This document shows positions 20,994 to 56,017 of a DNA stretch of 64,000 nucleotides, one piece after another. The position numbers and the translations under genes were made by a program. The notes beneath the pieces were generated by a model. The model was not told the DNA's origin and made no database searches. It saw only the letters and a list, made by a program, of their open reading frames with translations. Position 1 is the first letter of the stretch, and each line of letters opens with the position of its first letter. Source of the stretch: Thamnaconus septentrionalis (taxonomy: Eukaryota > Chordata > Actinopteri > Tetraodontiformes > Monacanthidae); contig CM020517.1 of assembly GCA_009823395.1 (NCBI GenBank), forward strand, positions 12,881,001 through 12,945,000, read 5' to 3'.

Positions 20994-21774
20994 CAGGAGG
21001 GCCGCCGGAGGAGCTCCTGCCAGCCCGACAGGTGCCTCTGCATGTAGCCGGGGTTGGAGGGAGGTGTGTGTGTGTGTGTGTGTGTGTATTCTGGGATCCC
21101 TACTCCCTCCCTCCCTCCCTCGTCTTCCTCCCTCCTCCCTCCTCCAAAGAGGATGTTGCCGCGAGGGCCGGAACGCCCGGGCTTTGACGCAGGTCGGGAT
21201 TTGCTGCGCGGCTCAACATCACTTGGCCCTTTTTCAGCTTCCCCTCCCCAGCCCCCGACTCCGCCCGCCCGTCCCCCCTCCGGCAACACAGGGTCTATTT
21301 ACCAACAGTTGTCTGCCCTCATTCTCCCCGGCGCTGCCGATGCCAGAGGAGGATTTCCCTGACAGACAGGCTTGGGCAGATGGCTCCTCGAGCCTCTGCG
21401 GTATTTTACAGATGGGATTCAACTATTTATTCGTCGCTCGTGCGCGACGTGACGTGTGCGGGGCCATTCATGTCCATTTTTTTTTCTCTCTCTTCTCCTC
21501 CCGCCGCCTCCGCCGACCCACTTTTAACCTAAACAGCTAAGCTGCGGCGTTTTCTGCTCATGGAAGCTTTTTGGCGAGCCGCCGCTGAGCCGAGTCGACG
21601 CTCGCTCGCTCGGAGGAGGAGGAGGAGGAGGAGGAAGTTTTTTGATTCATGAGTCGCTGCTGATAACGGACACTCCCGGTTCCTCGTTCAAAGCCAAATT
21701 TCTGCCAAAAGGAATTTACCGGCCACTGAGAACTGATCATTAGCATCCACATATGACATTTTGATTGTTAGAAC

Positions 21775-22120
21775 GTGAAGGTCCCATATTATGTCCGTTT
21801 TCATTTCTTTATTTTTCATAAATTTCACATTTCCAGTGGAGCTGCCTCAGAGGATTCATGATTGAAAAGGAAAAACAACAACCCTTCCCAAAACTGCATG
21901 GTGTTAGCCCTGTGTTTACAGCCTCCAGGAGGATTGCTCTAAAACTGATTCCTCCACAAGTGTGGAACGGGCCACAGGGTGAACCACAGTCATGCTCCAG
22001 GTGTCCAGGGCCCTTTATGATGTCACAGAGGGCACCGATAGAAGACTTTACTCGGCTTTGTCGGAGATTTTTCCGAACACACTGGGGACATTCTGATCGT
22101 CAGGACCTACTCTTGGTTGC
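21775..22120. repeat. Dispersed repeat, best-preserved copy of the GGTCCCATATTAT family
   Basis: Starts AAGGTCCCATATTATGTCC, continues with GTGTTAGCCCTGTGTTTACAGC and has CCCTTTATGATGTCACAGAG near 22011. Similar order of motifs in copies at 10720-11215, 19765-20160 and 52960-53300. It lies within the ttll5 3' UTR region. Confidence 0.65.
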
Positions 22121-22907
22121 TGCCTTCTGCAGAAGAGTTTGTTTTAAACTTGTGATTAAGAAAAGTGTTTTATTAAATCAACTCAACGTCTTTGTATCCG
22201 TGTGTGTTCAAACCTACATTATCGAACAAAAAAAAGTGTTGTTGTTTTTTCTTTTTGGGGGCGGGGGGGGCGTTTTTGTAGCTGGAACTTGAATGGAGAG
22301 AGACTGCAGACATGCAGTGAAGGTTAATACTGTACTGCACTAACTGATTGAATTGAGTCAGTATTTTCTAACTCTGGACCATATAGAGAGTTCACTCAGG
22401 GCATGTTGATACAAAAATTAATGCTGTAGTGTATATCAAGAGATTAGACCAATGTTTGTTAATGTCTTTGTCAAAGATACTTGAAGTTTTTGTCATATCA
22501 ACCAATATTTATTGTTGTTCATTCATTTTGCACAGACTGCCGTTTTCTATGCAATACAGCAGACTTGTATTTTTATTTATTTATATAAATATATATATAT
22601 ATGTGTGTATATTCTTGATGTTATTTGTTTTGTGATGGTTCTTGTACTCTGTGTTGTGGATCCACTGCCATTGCGGCCGGGCGCATGCTGTATCACGAGA
22701 ATCCAACACCGGGAACCCAAATCGATGTTTTTGTTTCTGTTTTATTCTCATGCTGTTTACAGTCTGTCACTTGATCCGTTTGGCTTCTGATTGTTTACAA
22801 CGATACATGCATGGAAACGTAACGCTTTGTCACCGAGTCAGTGTCAGTCGTCGGCTCAACACTGGAATGAATGTCTTGTTGAGGCAAAAAAAACAAAACA
22901 TTAAAAA

Positions 22908-22913
22908 AATAAA
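22908..22913 (+). terminator. Candidate polyadenylation signal for ttll5
   Basis: AATAAA on the + strand about 1.9 kb after the ttll5 stop codon, followed within 50 nt by T- and GT-containing sequence (GTTGGTAAAAGGTTTTGC). Earlier weaker ATTAAA variants exist, so the site is only a candidate. Confidence 0.35.
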
Positions 22914-24038
22914 AGATGCTGATGTTGGTAAAAGGTTTTGCTTCTCTTCACGCTCAAGACTGGAGTGCAAACAAATATTTCAAGTGTTTGTTTTTCTGGG
23001 GATGAGTGTATTTTTTTCTTTCTACAATAGACCGACACCGGTGCTGCAAAAAAAAAGGCAACATCTCGTTTATCAGACAAAGATCATGTTTTGCACTGCT
23101 AGCATCTCATCTCATCTCATCTCATCTCATTGCTAAGCGGACGTCACATCAGTCTCCAACGACAACAACAGCACAACACAACACTTGGCTCGTAAACTTG
23201 TCTCGCAGCACCAAACGGGACACAGATTATGTAATACATATGGCAACGTAAACTGTCTCATGTGGTTCAGTTTCATCTCAAATTAGTTTTTTGTCCTATT
23301 TCTCTCTTTCGCTTTGTGTCACAACAGCCTGAAAAGATTTGACGCTGAAGATTTCATGATTTCTTTTCATCTGCAGTTGCATTTTCATGCTGTGGAGTTT
23401 GTTCACACAATGTCCTTCAAGCCCTTGTAAGCAACACTTCCACTCAAGAACACTCATCCCAAACTCTACTGAAGGAGGGGGAGAAAAAAACGAAAAAGAA
23501 CAAATGTACTGACAATTTCTTTTAATTAAAAAAATGGTGTTTTCCAAGAGTTATAAGGAAAAAAAAAAACATTTAAAGTTGGTGATCTAGTGAAGTGACA
23601 CATCACTTAGTGACATACATCGTCTCATACAACAGAAAGGCTTTAGAACAGAACCAAAAAAGACAATCCCTGGAATCACCATCCTGTTGTATTACATAAT
23701 CACTGAGGTAAAACAGAACCATTGAAATACAACTTTTGAATTAAAGGTGGGTTTCCAGCACATTTACGTTTTTTTCCTCCTAAGTTCATTTTTTTTATAT
23801 TCAACAGCATTTTAATCCTTAACAAACAGTGTGGCGTGAACAGCGTCAGTCTCCAGCCCCAATGACATGATTACTAGCTCCTTATGACCTACCGTGAAGA
23901 GTTCAGCTCTGTCTCTTTGCTTTTTGAAGTTCTAATATTATGAACTGCTCTGAAAGGCTGGAATACAAAGGGAAAAAAAAAAACAGAAGACGAGAAATGA
24001 GGCGATTGCTGAAGAAGTTTGCCGTGTGTTTGGTGCCA

Positions 24039-24069
<31 letters not shown>

Positions 24070-24342
24070 CAAGTGGTGACAAGTCCTTTTGGGTGAATCC
24101 TACCAATGGTTTTGAAGGTAAAAGGAAGGTGGCATGTTTTGTTTTGTTTTTCTTGTCTCTATCTGGGTAAGAGAAAGATCTCGGACCGGGATGAAGCTGG
24201 GGATGGAGGTTCTGATGGACAACTGTACCACTCGCCCCGTTCTAGTCGCTTTACGCCTGCTGCTGAGCAGTGCCGGGAGCCGCCCAAGTCGCCCCGTTGT
24301 CTCCGCCCGCCGCCGCCGCCGCCACCGCCGCCGGCTCGGGGT

Positions 24343-34535
<10,193 letters not shown>

Positions 34536-35021
34536 GTTGCACTCTGCGCTCACTCTCCAGCCGAGACTCGTGGAGTAAGAAAAAAAGTCGACAAAACAGT
34601 ACTGAACAGAATCCCCCCCGCTCGCGCTTCTCTTTTCATTCAGGTCGTGAGTGAGTCCCGTTCCTGCAACATTCCCATTTTCTCAAGTGCTATGTCATGG
34701 TGTCGAAACGCGCACTTGCATGGGAGCGGATCCGTGTCATTTTTTGGGGGTTGGAGAACGATCTCAATTCCTCATAAAAAGCCCGTGTCCTACTCTTCAT
34801 CCCCCTGAGTCTCACCACGCATCCACCCCTCCTCTCCCCGTCTGGTCCCGGGCTCAGTGCGCGCCGCGGCGGCTCACTTTCTCCATTGCATCGGGGCTCT
34901 TTTCCATCCACTTGTGCCTGCGGAGTCAGTGCGCGCTCCCACCCTCCCTCTCTCCTGTCCTGTCTCCCTTTTGCAAGTCCAGCCTCAAACACACTCCAGG
35001 GCTCGACGACTCTCACTTATT
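34536..35021 (-). other. tgfb3 5' UTR (presumed)
   Basis: Runs from the start codon up to the TATA motif; the transcription start is expected about 25-30 nt downstream of TATA, near 34995. Contains an upstream ORF at 34690-34800. GC-rich in its distal half. Confidence 0.55.
34690..34800 (-). CDS. Upstream ORF in the tgfb3 5' UTR, 36 codons
   Basis: ATG at 34800-34798, stop at 34692-34690, 154 nt before the main ATG. Begins MKSRTRAFYEEL. It lies entirely inside the presumed 5' UTR and does not overlap the tgfb3 frame. Human TGFB3 mRNA is known for a long 5' UTR with several upstream ATGs that depress translation, so a similar role is plausible; the peptide itself has no recognised function. 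Confidence 0.4.
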   Translation of the reverse strand: MKSRTRAFYEELRSFSNPQKMTRIRSHASARFDTMT

Positions 35022-35045
35022 CTTTATAGTCACAAGCGCTGACGT
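35022..35045 (-). promoter_or_regulatory. tgfb3: tgfb3 core promoter: TATA box with adjacent CRE-like site
   Basis: On the - strand, ACGTCA (complement of TGACGT, 35040-35045) is followed after 11 nt by TATAAAG (35028-35022). A CRE next to a TATA box is the arrangement described for the human TGFB3 promoter. The CRE here is 6 of 8 to consensus (TGACGTTG). Confidence 0.6.
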
Positions 35046-36021
35046 TGCGTGCGGAGGGAGGGGCAGCAGAGTTAAAAAGCCTCCGTCCGGGACAATGAGA
35101 TTTTCTCCATGTCTGAGAAGAATTTAGCCCCGCTTCTGATTAAAGTGCTCCAAAGAAGTTGTTTCTCAATTGAAACTTGGCCATTGTCGTTTCCCATTGC
35201 GCAATGGGCGATTTCGCAAGGCGGATTAAAAAGAACCACCCAAATATTTTTGTTTTTCGCTGCCCACAAATGTGACTAATTTTTTGGGTTGTTTTCTCCA
35301 CTCTCCGAGTCTCCAGCACTGACCCATTTCCACCCCTCTAGATAAAACGGCTTAACTATACAGCACAAAGATCGGTATATACTGCACAGATTGGGGTCAA
35401 AAGTTAACAAAGGGGATGTTTAAGGTCCGCAGGGAGCTCGGACGGCTGCGGCTGGGCTCCGCTGGGTGCTGCTACCGTTCAGCTTCTCCTTGCTAACATA
35501 AAACATGCGCAACAGTGACATCTAGCTAACGACTGGCGAAACTCCAGGGATTCTGTCTGCACGCTGAGTCTGCATGGCAAACTTTGCAAGCATAATATAG
35601 ACCGTGACTGCACGAGATTGTGTTGGATGCAGCTGCACCAACCATAAAACTATATATTTTTTCCTCAAAAAACTTTATTTATCATTTGCAAAGTTTACAG
35701 AAATGTAGATATTCAATATAAAAGTACCCTAATGTGCAAAGTTTGCAAAATTTTAGGTCTTCAACATAAAACAGAAGCATCACAACATCACATAGCTTGC
35801 CAGAGTGAATATAGGTTTACTAGAAAATGCCAAAATGTTAAAAAACTGTATTTTTTTCATATGATTACGCGCGTTGTGACGTCACTTCCCGGCGATTGGT
35901 TAGGCTACGCTCTCTCCCCTCTGATTGGTGTTGCTATGAGCTGCTTGGTTACATCCAGGAAGACGCTTAAGAAGAAGGAGGACGACGTTGCAGTGGACTG
36001 GTGTTAGCAAAGAGGATTGAA
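35046..36021. promoter_or_regulatory. Divergent intergenic region between tgfb3 and ift43
   Basis: About 1 kb separates the tgfb3 core promoter from the ift43 start codon. The ift43 side contains a perfect CRE TGACGTCA (35877-35884), two reversed CCAAT boxes (ATTGG at 35895-35899 and 35924-35928) and GTTGCTATG (35930-35938), a half X-box as bound by RFX factors. No TATA box is evident there, as usual for a housekeeping/ciliary gene. The middle (35640-35860) is AT-rich. Confidence 0.55.
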
Positions 36022-50747
<14,726 letters not shown>

Positions 50748-50923
50748 GGAGGTGGAGGAGGACGGCGAGGTTTGAGTCTGGACTTTAAGTGGCTTTAATA
50801 TAAAACAAGGGACTGTCAAAAAGTAAAAGGGCCACTCAGTTCGTTCAAAGCTATTTTAAAGTTTGTCATCCAGAATTTATATTTTGTAAAGTACACATTC
50901 CAATATGTTTTAAAAAAAATAAA
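50748..50923 (+). terminator. ift43 3' UTR with AATAAA signal at 50918
   Basis: A compact 3' UTR of about 190 nt. AATAAA (50918-50923) is followed by GTCACAGTGC and GTTGCTGTGCT, a plausible cleavage region near 50940. Confidence 0.7.
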
Positions 50924-53900
50924 AGTCACAGTGCAGCAAAGAGCTCATGTTGCTGTGCTCCCTCGTCTTTCTTTGTTCTGAACTTGCTTTGCCAAAAGGT
51001 AAACAGTTTTTTTTTTCTTTTTTTTTTTTTTTTTAACACAGCCCCCAAGTGAAAAAAGCTGTCACAGATAAAAACGCCCTCTCTGCCTCTGCCGGCACTA
51101 TCAACACCCTCATACAAGTCCAAGGTTGATAATCAGCTAAGCTAAAATCCATTTGATTGTGTTCAAATTAACATTGCTCATTAAAGCCCACAACCTTATT
51201 GTTATTGACTGTGCCATTGACTTTATCTTGCAGGTCTTCAATAGCAGCGACGCCTTCTTCACTATTATCTCAAATGCATTGAACAGAGTTGTTATTGACC
51301 AATGGGGGGGATTAGCATACATTATACTTTTAGGAACAAGGCAGCACTTTGTGTCGGCTGCAGCGTCTTTAAGGTGAAACAACAGACTTTCTGTGGCCGT
51401 GTCTGGCAGTCGCTCCACGCGCGCTCTCCGGCCAAAGTTAATACAATTTATGGGATGCGGCGTGCGCCCTGGCTCCCACACGTGCTGCGGCGTGATGCAT
51501 CAGCATTCAGTTTTGTCTCCGGGTTCATGCGTGCGAATACAAATGCGGGCCTCCGACGTCGGGCCAGGTCTATTAGGGAAACAGCTGTAACATTTACAGA
51601 TTGTGATTAGGTTTATTTCTGCGGCAGGCGAGCGGTCTCATGACATTTGGGGATGCACAGCGACGCCCTGAAGGACACATAATCTATGCATCCAACAGCT
51701 CAATCACTGCCCATCACAAATGGATGTGGATTTTTTCATTTGCTGGCCTTGAGTCAACTTCATCGAGTGTGATACCTCCGGACGGCGCCGATCGCCTGGG
51801 ATATTTGTGCGAGGAATAATTGTGTGTGTGTGTGGGAATATTTGAGCTGGAGCGCCGCGAGTGATCTCTGTTTGTTTCTCCGTCAGACAAACAAACACGC
51901 GCTCCTTCTCCGCCGCCGCCGCCGCCTCCACAATTGGCTTATTTATCCAGACTTAATGAATTCTGCCCATATGCCCAGAGCAGCTGCTGCGTTGCCCCTT
52001 CCTCCTGGCCCCTGCCGCGCCGCCAAGTGCCCATCCATGTAAAGACAACCTCTAGCTGTCTCGCCGGAGAAGGCTGAGCCTGCCACTCCTCTGCTGGCAA
52101 GCCAGCCGAGGCGGCGGGCCGAGGGCTCGCCGCTCGGGCTCTGGCCGTCGCGCGGTTGCGCCGGGACCTCAAATGATTGGCCGGATCATAGAGGGAGGGA
52201 GAGAGAGAGAGAGAAAGAGAGAGGGGGATTAGAAGGAGAGCGCGAGAGATCCAGATCCGCCGTTTGGCACGTGCTTCCATCCAGCTTCTCAAAGTGACCC
52301 CTCTCTCTCTCTCTCTCACTCTCTCGCTCGGCCGCCCCATCCGGTCTGCTCTCTCCTTCTCCTCCTCCTCCTCCTCCTCCTCCTCCAGCATCTCCTGCAC
52401 TGCTTGGTGTGTTTGTGTGTGTTTGTGTGTGTGTGTGTACAGCCCGATGCCGCTACAGGGCCGAGGGCGACCTTTCACGGTCGGGGCGCAGGAATTCAAT
52501 CGCGTCAAAACAGCCGATGGTGTATCTATATACTGTACGCGGCGACGGCGGCGGCTCTTGGGGAAGCTCCAGGGTTGGTGGTTGGCGGTGAGCAAAAGGC
52601 CGCATGAGCGCCGCTGACGGAGTGCGCCGATCGAGGCCTCGCGCAGGCTCAGCGTACGATTTGGCCTCTCCCGACGCTTTACTTTAGTGAAGTAATGGCA
52701 GTCGGCTTCGCTCTAGGAAGACTTATGCAGTTTGTGCTGGCGAACTGCTGTATGTCATGGATGGATGTTGCTGGTACTAATAAGATTTGATAAGGAACAT
52801 AAAGAAAAAGCACTATCGCACACCAGAGAATCATAAAATAAATTTCCTCTTGTGGGTCAGAACTGTATTTCAACGTCCCACAGCATAACAATCTTAAGAA
52901 AACCTCCCAATTGATTGGCCCCAAAACGCTACAGTTCTGCCTTCAAACAGTCAATTTATTAGCCCGCTGTTTACAGCCCCTTTCAGCCTCATTCTTCTTC
53001 CTTGTTAAATCTTTCCAGTTTGGAAGGGGATCAAACTGGGCAGATCTGAGGAGGCGTCAGAGGCAGGGACACACACCCAGCTGATGGTGTTATCACAAAC
53101 CTGGAGGGAGATATCGCAGCCTTTGTGACATCACAAAGGGCAAAGTTGTTTTCCAAAACTGTGTATTGTCTTACACACGTTTTGAGAAGAGAAGAGGCGA
53201 AGGGGAACCTGAGGAGCAAAGGGAAACATTTTCACAATCGTTGTCGCAGTTGTGCAGATATGGGAGGTCTGAATCAACATTGTGTGGAGCCTTGTGAAAC
53301 CTTGAAGAGAGTAAAGTCAAGCCGATGAGGTTGGTTTCAACATCACTTCGTACTTTTTCATTTTTCTTGACTTTTCATTCTGCGGCAAGGAAAATGAAAG
53401 GAAGGATGTAATACATTTTTTAATAAAAACACAGGAAAAGCCTCTATTAATGAAGTGTTTTTTTCCTCCCTTCCCCTCGTCAAGCCGTACTTAATGTATT
53501 TCGATATTTTGCGCTAATTGGAAGGATAGACGGGACATAATATGCCTCCAGTTCCACCTAATATGCTGTGGTGCTGACAGAAGTTTATACATCTTATCTG
53601 CTCTCAATATCTGCCTTCCGCGCCGACTAAGAGCAACGTGCGCCGCTCTAATTAAAGAAAATGGGGAGATGTGGCGATAGCTCGGGGCCCGTCGCCGGGG
53701 CCCCTGCTCCAACAAGAGTGATGGGTGAGGACAGACGAGCCGGAGCTCAGGGAAAATTAAGACCAGTTCATTCTGCCAGGAGCCGCGTGCCCATCACGGG
53801 TTCCCCCCGCAGTCTGTGACCCTGCGGCTGCTGCCGCTGCAGCCTCCAGAGGGTTTATTAGCAGGTCGAGAGCACATCCAAGCAGAGGCGGACGAGTTTT

Positions 53901-54211
53901 GCACCTCGCTTGACGCTGTCGACCGTATCAAAAATCAACCTTGCGCCTTTGAAACGGGCCCTCAAACGGCGGCCGCGGCGGCGACATACCTCAAAGTTGC
54001 CGCCGCGTTTCATGTCGAAGGGAGATAATATCATATTTTTTGATTAAAAGGGGAATTCCGCGTTTGAAAGGCGGCGATTAAACAGATGTTTTATTTTTTC
54101 GCCAGACGCGCCGAACCTTTAAAAACACCAGCAGGGGGCGGCAGAAAAGACAATGAAAGACCTAAAGTTTGACGGGTTGAAAAAGTGTTTCCAATCTCCC
54201 CCCACCACCAT

Positions 54212-54213
<2 letters not shown>
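50924..54213. other. Intergenic DNA downstream of ift43
   Basis: No gene recognised. A quiet AT-rich stretch (51130-51320) has the look of a conserved non-coding element. 51850-52650 is CpG-rich with CT/CTC runs (52305-52330, 52355-52387) and GTGTGT (52400-52438). A copy of the dispersed repeat lies at 52960-53300. The open frames, including 218 codons on the - strand at 51939-52595, overlap simple repeats and are not supported. Confidence 0.5.
52960..53300. repeat. Dispersed repeat copy with perfect CCTTTGTGACATCACAAAGG
   Basis: GCTGTTTACAGCC near 52969 and CTTTGTGACATCACAAAG at 53121-53138, in the same order as the copy at 21775. This is the most symmetrical instance of the core motif in the window. 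Confidence 0.6.

Positions 54214-54282
<69 letters not shown>
54214..54282. repeat. (CA)n microsatellite, 69 bp
   Basis: Pure CA array. Confidence 0.97.
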
Positions 54283-54284
<2 letters not shown>

Positions 54285-55943
54285 CTTCTCTTCTTTAGTT
54301 AATATTCCATCACCCCAAGTCCTTTTTTGTTTACCCCAGGTGGGCTCGGACATGAAATGGCCGGGACGCTGGCAGCTTGGAATGCCCCTGGGCATCTGAT
54401 GGCCGTCATGTTGTCAAAGTAACCAGGAGGTTTTATTTATTTATTTTTTTCCCCTCCCCCTCCGCCGCCATGAGATGAGCTTTTAAAGAGGTCTTCTGCT
54501 CGTTTAGGATTCATTAGGATCGTTCGCTTCCCCTTTCCGTCCTGTGTTTTCCGCCGCAGCCTGGGATCAACGTGACTGGGGGAGGGTAGAGGGGGGCGGT
54601 GGGTGGGGGTGGCGTTGGAGGGGGTCTCCCAACGTGAAATACAGCCCGGCCCCACATTTGTCACCTATTTTATTATTTCCCTTCTTCACCCCTCAGTCCG
54701 GCACGCGGGGTCCTTCATTTTTCACATGACTGGTTTTCTTATCATGTGGGCTCTCTCAACTGGCCTAGGAGTGACTTAAAGGCAATAAAACACCAAACAT
54801 TCTGTAAAACACGGACACCCGACCGGCCGACCGACCGGCCGGGAGGGGGCGGGGGGGAAATTATGATAATAACTCAGTGGCTGTTGGAGCGGCCGGGTCG
54901 CCGGCGTGGGGCCCCAGGGGGCAATGGGACCGGCTGCACCAAGGTTCTCCGAGCGGGCCGGTGCGGGGCGGTGGGGACAGGTCAAGGTGGCTTGTTGGGC
55001 CTTGGATCCAGCCCCCCCCACCCACACTCGGTCATAAACTCTCTCCATCAGGCAGGGAGCCGTGCAGGCCGCCGCCAGGTTGCACCGCAGAGACGCCCCC
55101 CCATCCTCTTTGTCTTGCGGCCGCCGTCGATAAAGCAAAGGGCCGATGGGGCGGGTGGTTTTTGTTGGTGGTGGTGGTGGTGGGGTCAGCCGAGGGTGGA
55201 GGGGGGGTAAAAAAAACCGCCTGAGTCGACACAACTCCGCTGTTTGTCCTCTGAGGGTCACTTGCGCTGCTGTACTGTTGGACTTTTGTTTTTTATTCAG
55301 TTTTGTGTGGTTTTAGTTTACAGGAGGTGGAGAGGCGGGAAAGTAAACCTGCGTCTGGGTTGCATTGTTCGTGTGTAAGTGGTGGGGGGGGGGGGTGTCT
55401 GTGTTTTTTGTTGGAGGAGGAGGAGAGGGTGGGGGAGGGGCTGGGCGTGACTCCTGCGACACCTCCCGGGCGTGCGAATGAGAAGGAGCGAGGACAGGAA
55501 GCGAGCGCCGGCTCCACCGCCGAGGTGCTGACAGAGGGGGATCGAGGGGCTGAGATGGCACCTGTTCCAGCCCAGCACCCTCCCAGCAGGGTCCCTCCGG
55601 AGCCTCGGCCTTCTCCTGGCATCTGTGACGAGGGTGGGGGTGGTGGTGGAGAGGGGCGGCTGGGGGCCACTCCCACCTCCGGCGCTCGCTCGCTCGCTCG
55701 CTCCCGACTCCTCCTTTGGTTGCAAGACAGGTGTGGGGGTTCGTTGTTGGGGGCGGGGGCAACGCTGAGGCTCCATCTGCCGAGGGCTCGCCGCAGCCTC
55801 TGCCGCCCGCCTGGGGAAGGCGGCCGCTGGGCCGTCGCCGCTCAGCCGCGGGGGTCTGGAGAGTGGTGGGGCGCGGCGCGGCACATCACGCGTCACGTGC
55901 CAGCTGGTCGCTTTTTTTCGCTCTCACTGTAAACTAATGACTG

Positions 55944-55945
<2 letters not shown>
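54283..55945. other. GC-rich, CpG-rich intergenic stretch
   Basis: Many CG dinucleotides, G-rich tracts and GGTGGT repeats, especially 54830-55100 and 55430-55900; CpG-island-like. Open frames are long on both strands (up to 209 codons) because stop codons are rare in such DNA, and none has a recognisable domain. It could be a distal promoter or an unmethylated regulatory island; nothing decides this. Confidence 0.4.

Positions 55946-56015
<70 letters not shown>
55946..56015. repeat. (CA)n microsatellite, 70 bp
   Basis: Pure CA array. Confidence 0.97.

Positions 56016-56017
<2 letters not shown>

Larger units (their letters stand above)
20994..24342. other. Convergent 3' regions of ttll5 (+) and tgfb3 (-)
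   Basis: Contains the presumed 3' UTRs of both genes. It includes a (GT)n array (21064-21087), a GAGGAG run (21613-21640), the dispersed repeat at 21775-22120, an ATCTC pentamer run (23102-23131), + strand AATAAA (22908-22913), and several TTTATT (AATAAA on the - strand, for example about 22739-22745). I cannot place either transcript end exactly. No other gene seen. Confidence 0.5.

Noticed and set aside
55303..55932. 209-codon + strand frame and 192-codon - strand frame in CpG-rich DNA
   Set aside because: Stop codons are rare in GC-rich sequence; no domain, no matching splice sites, low-complexity Gly/Pro/Arg content.
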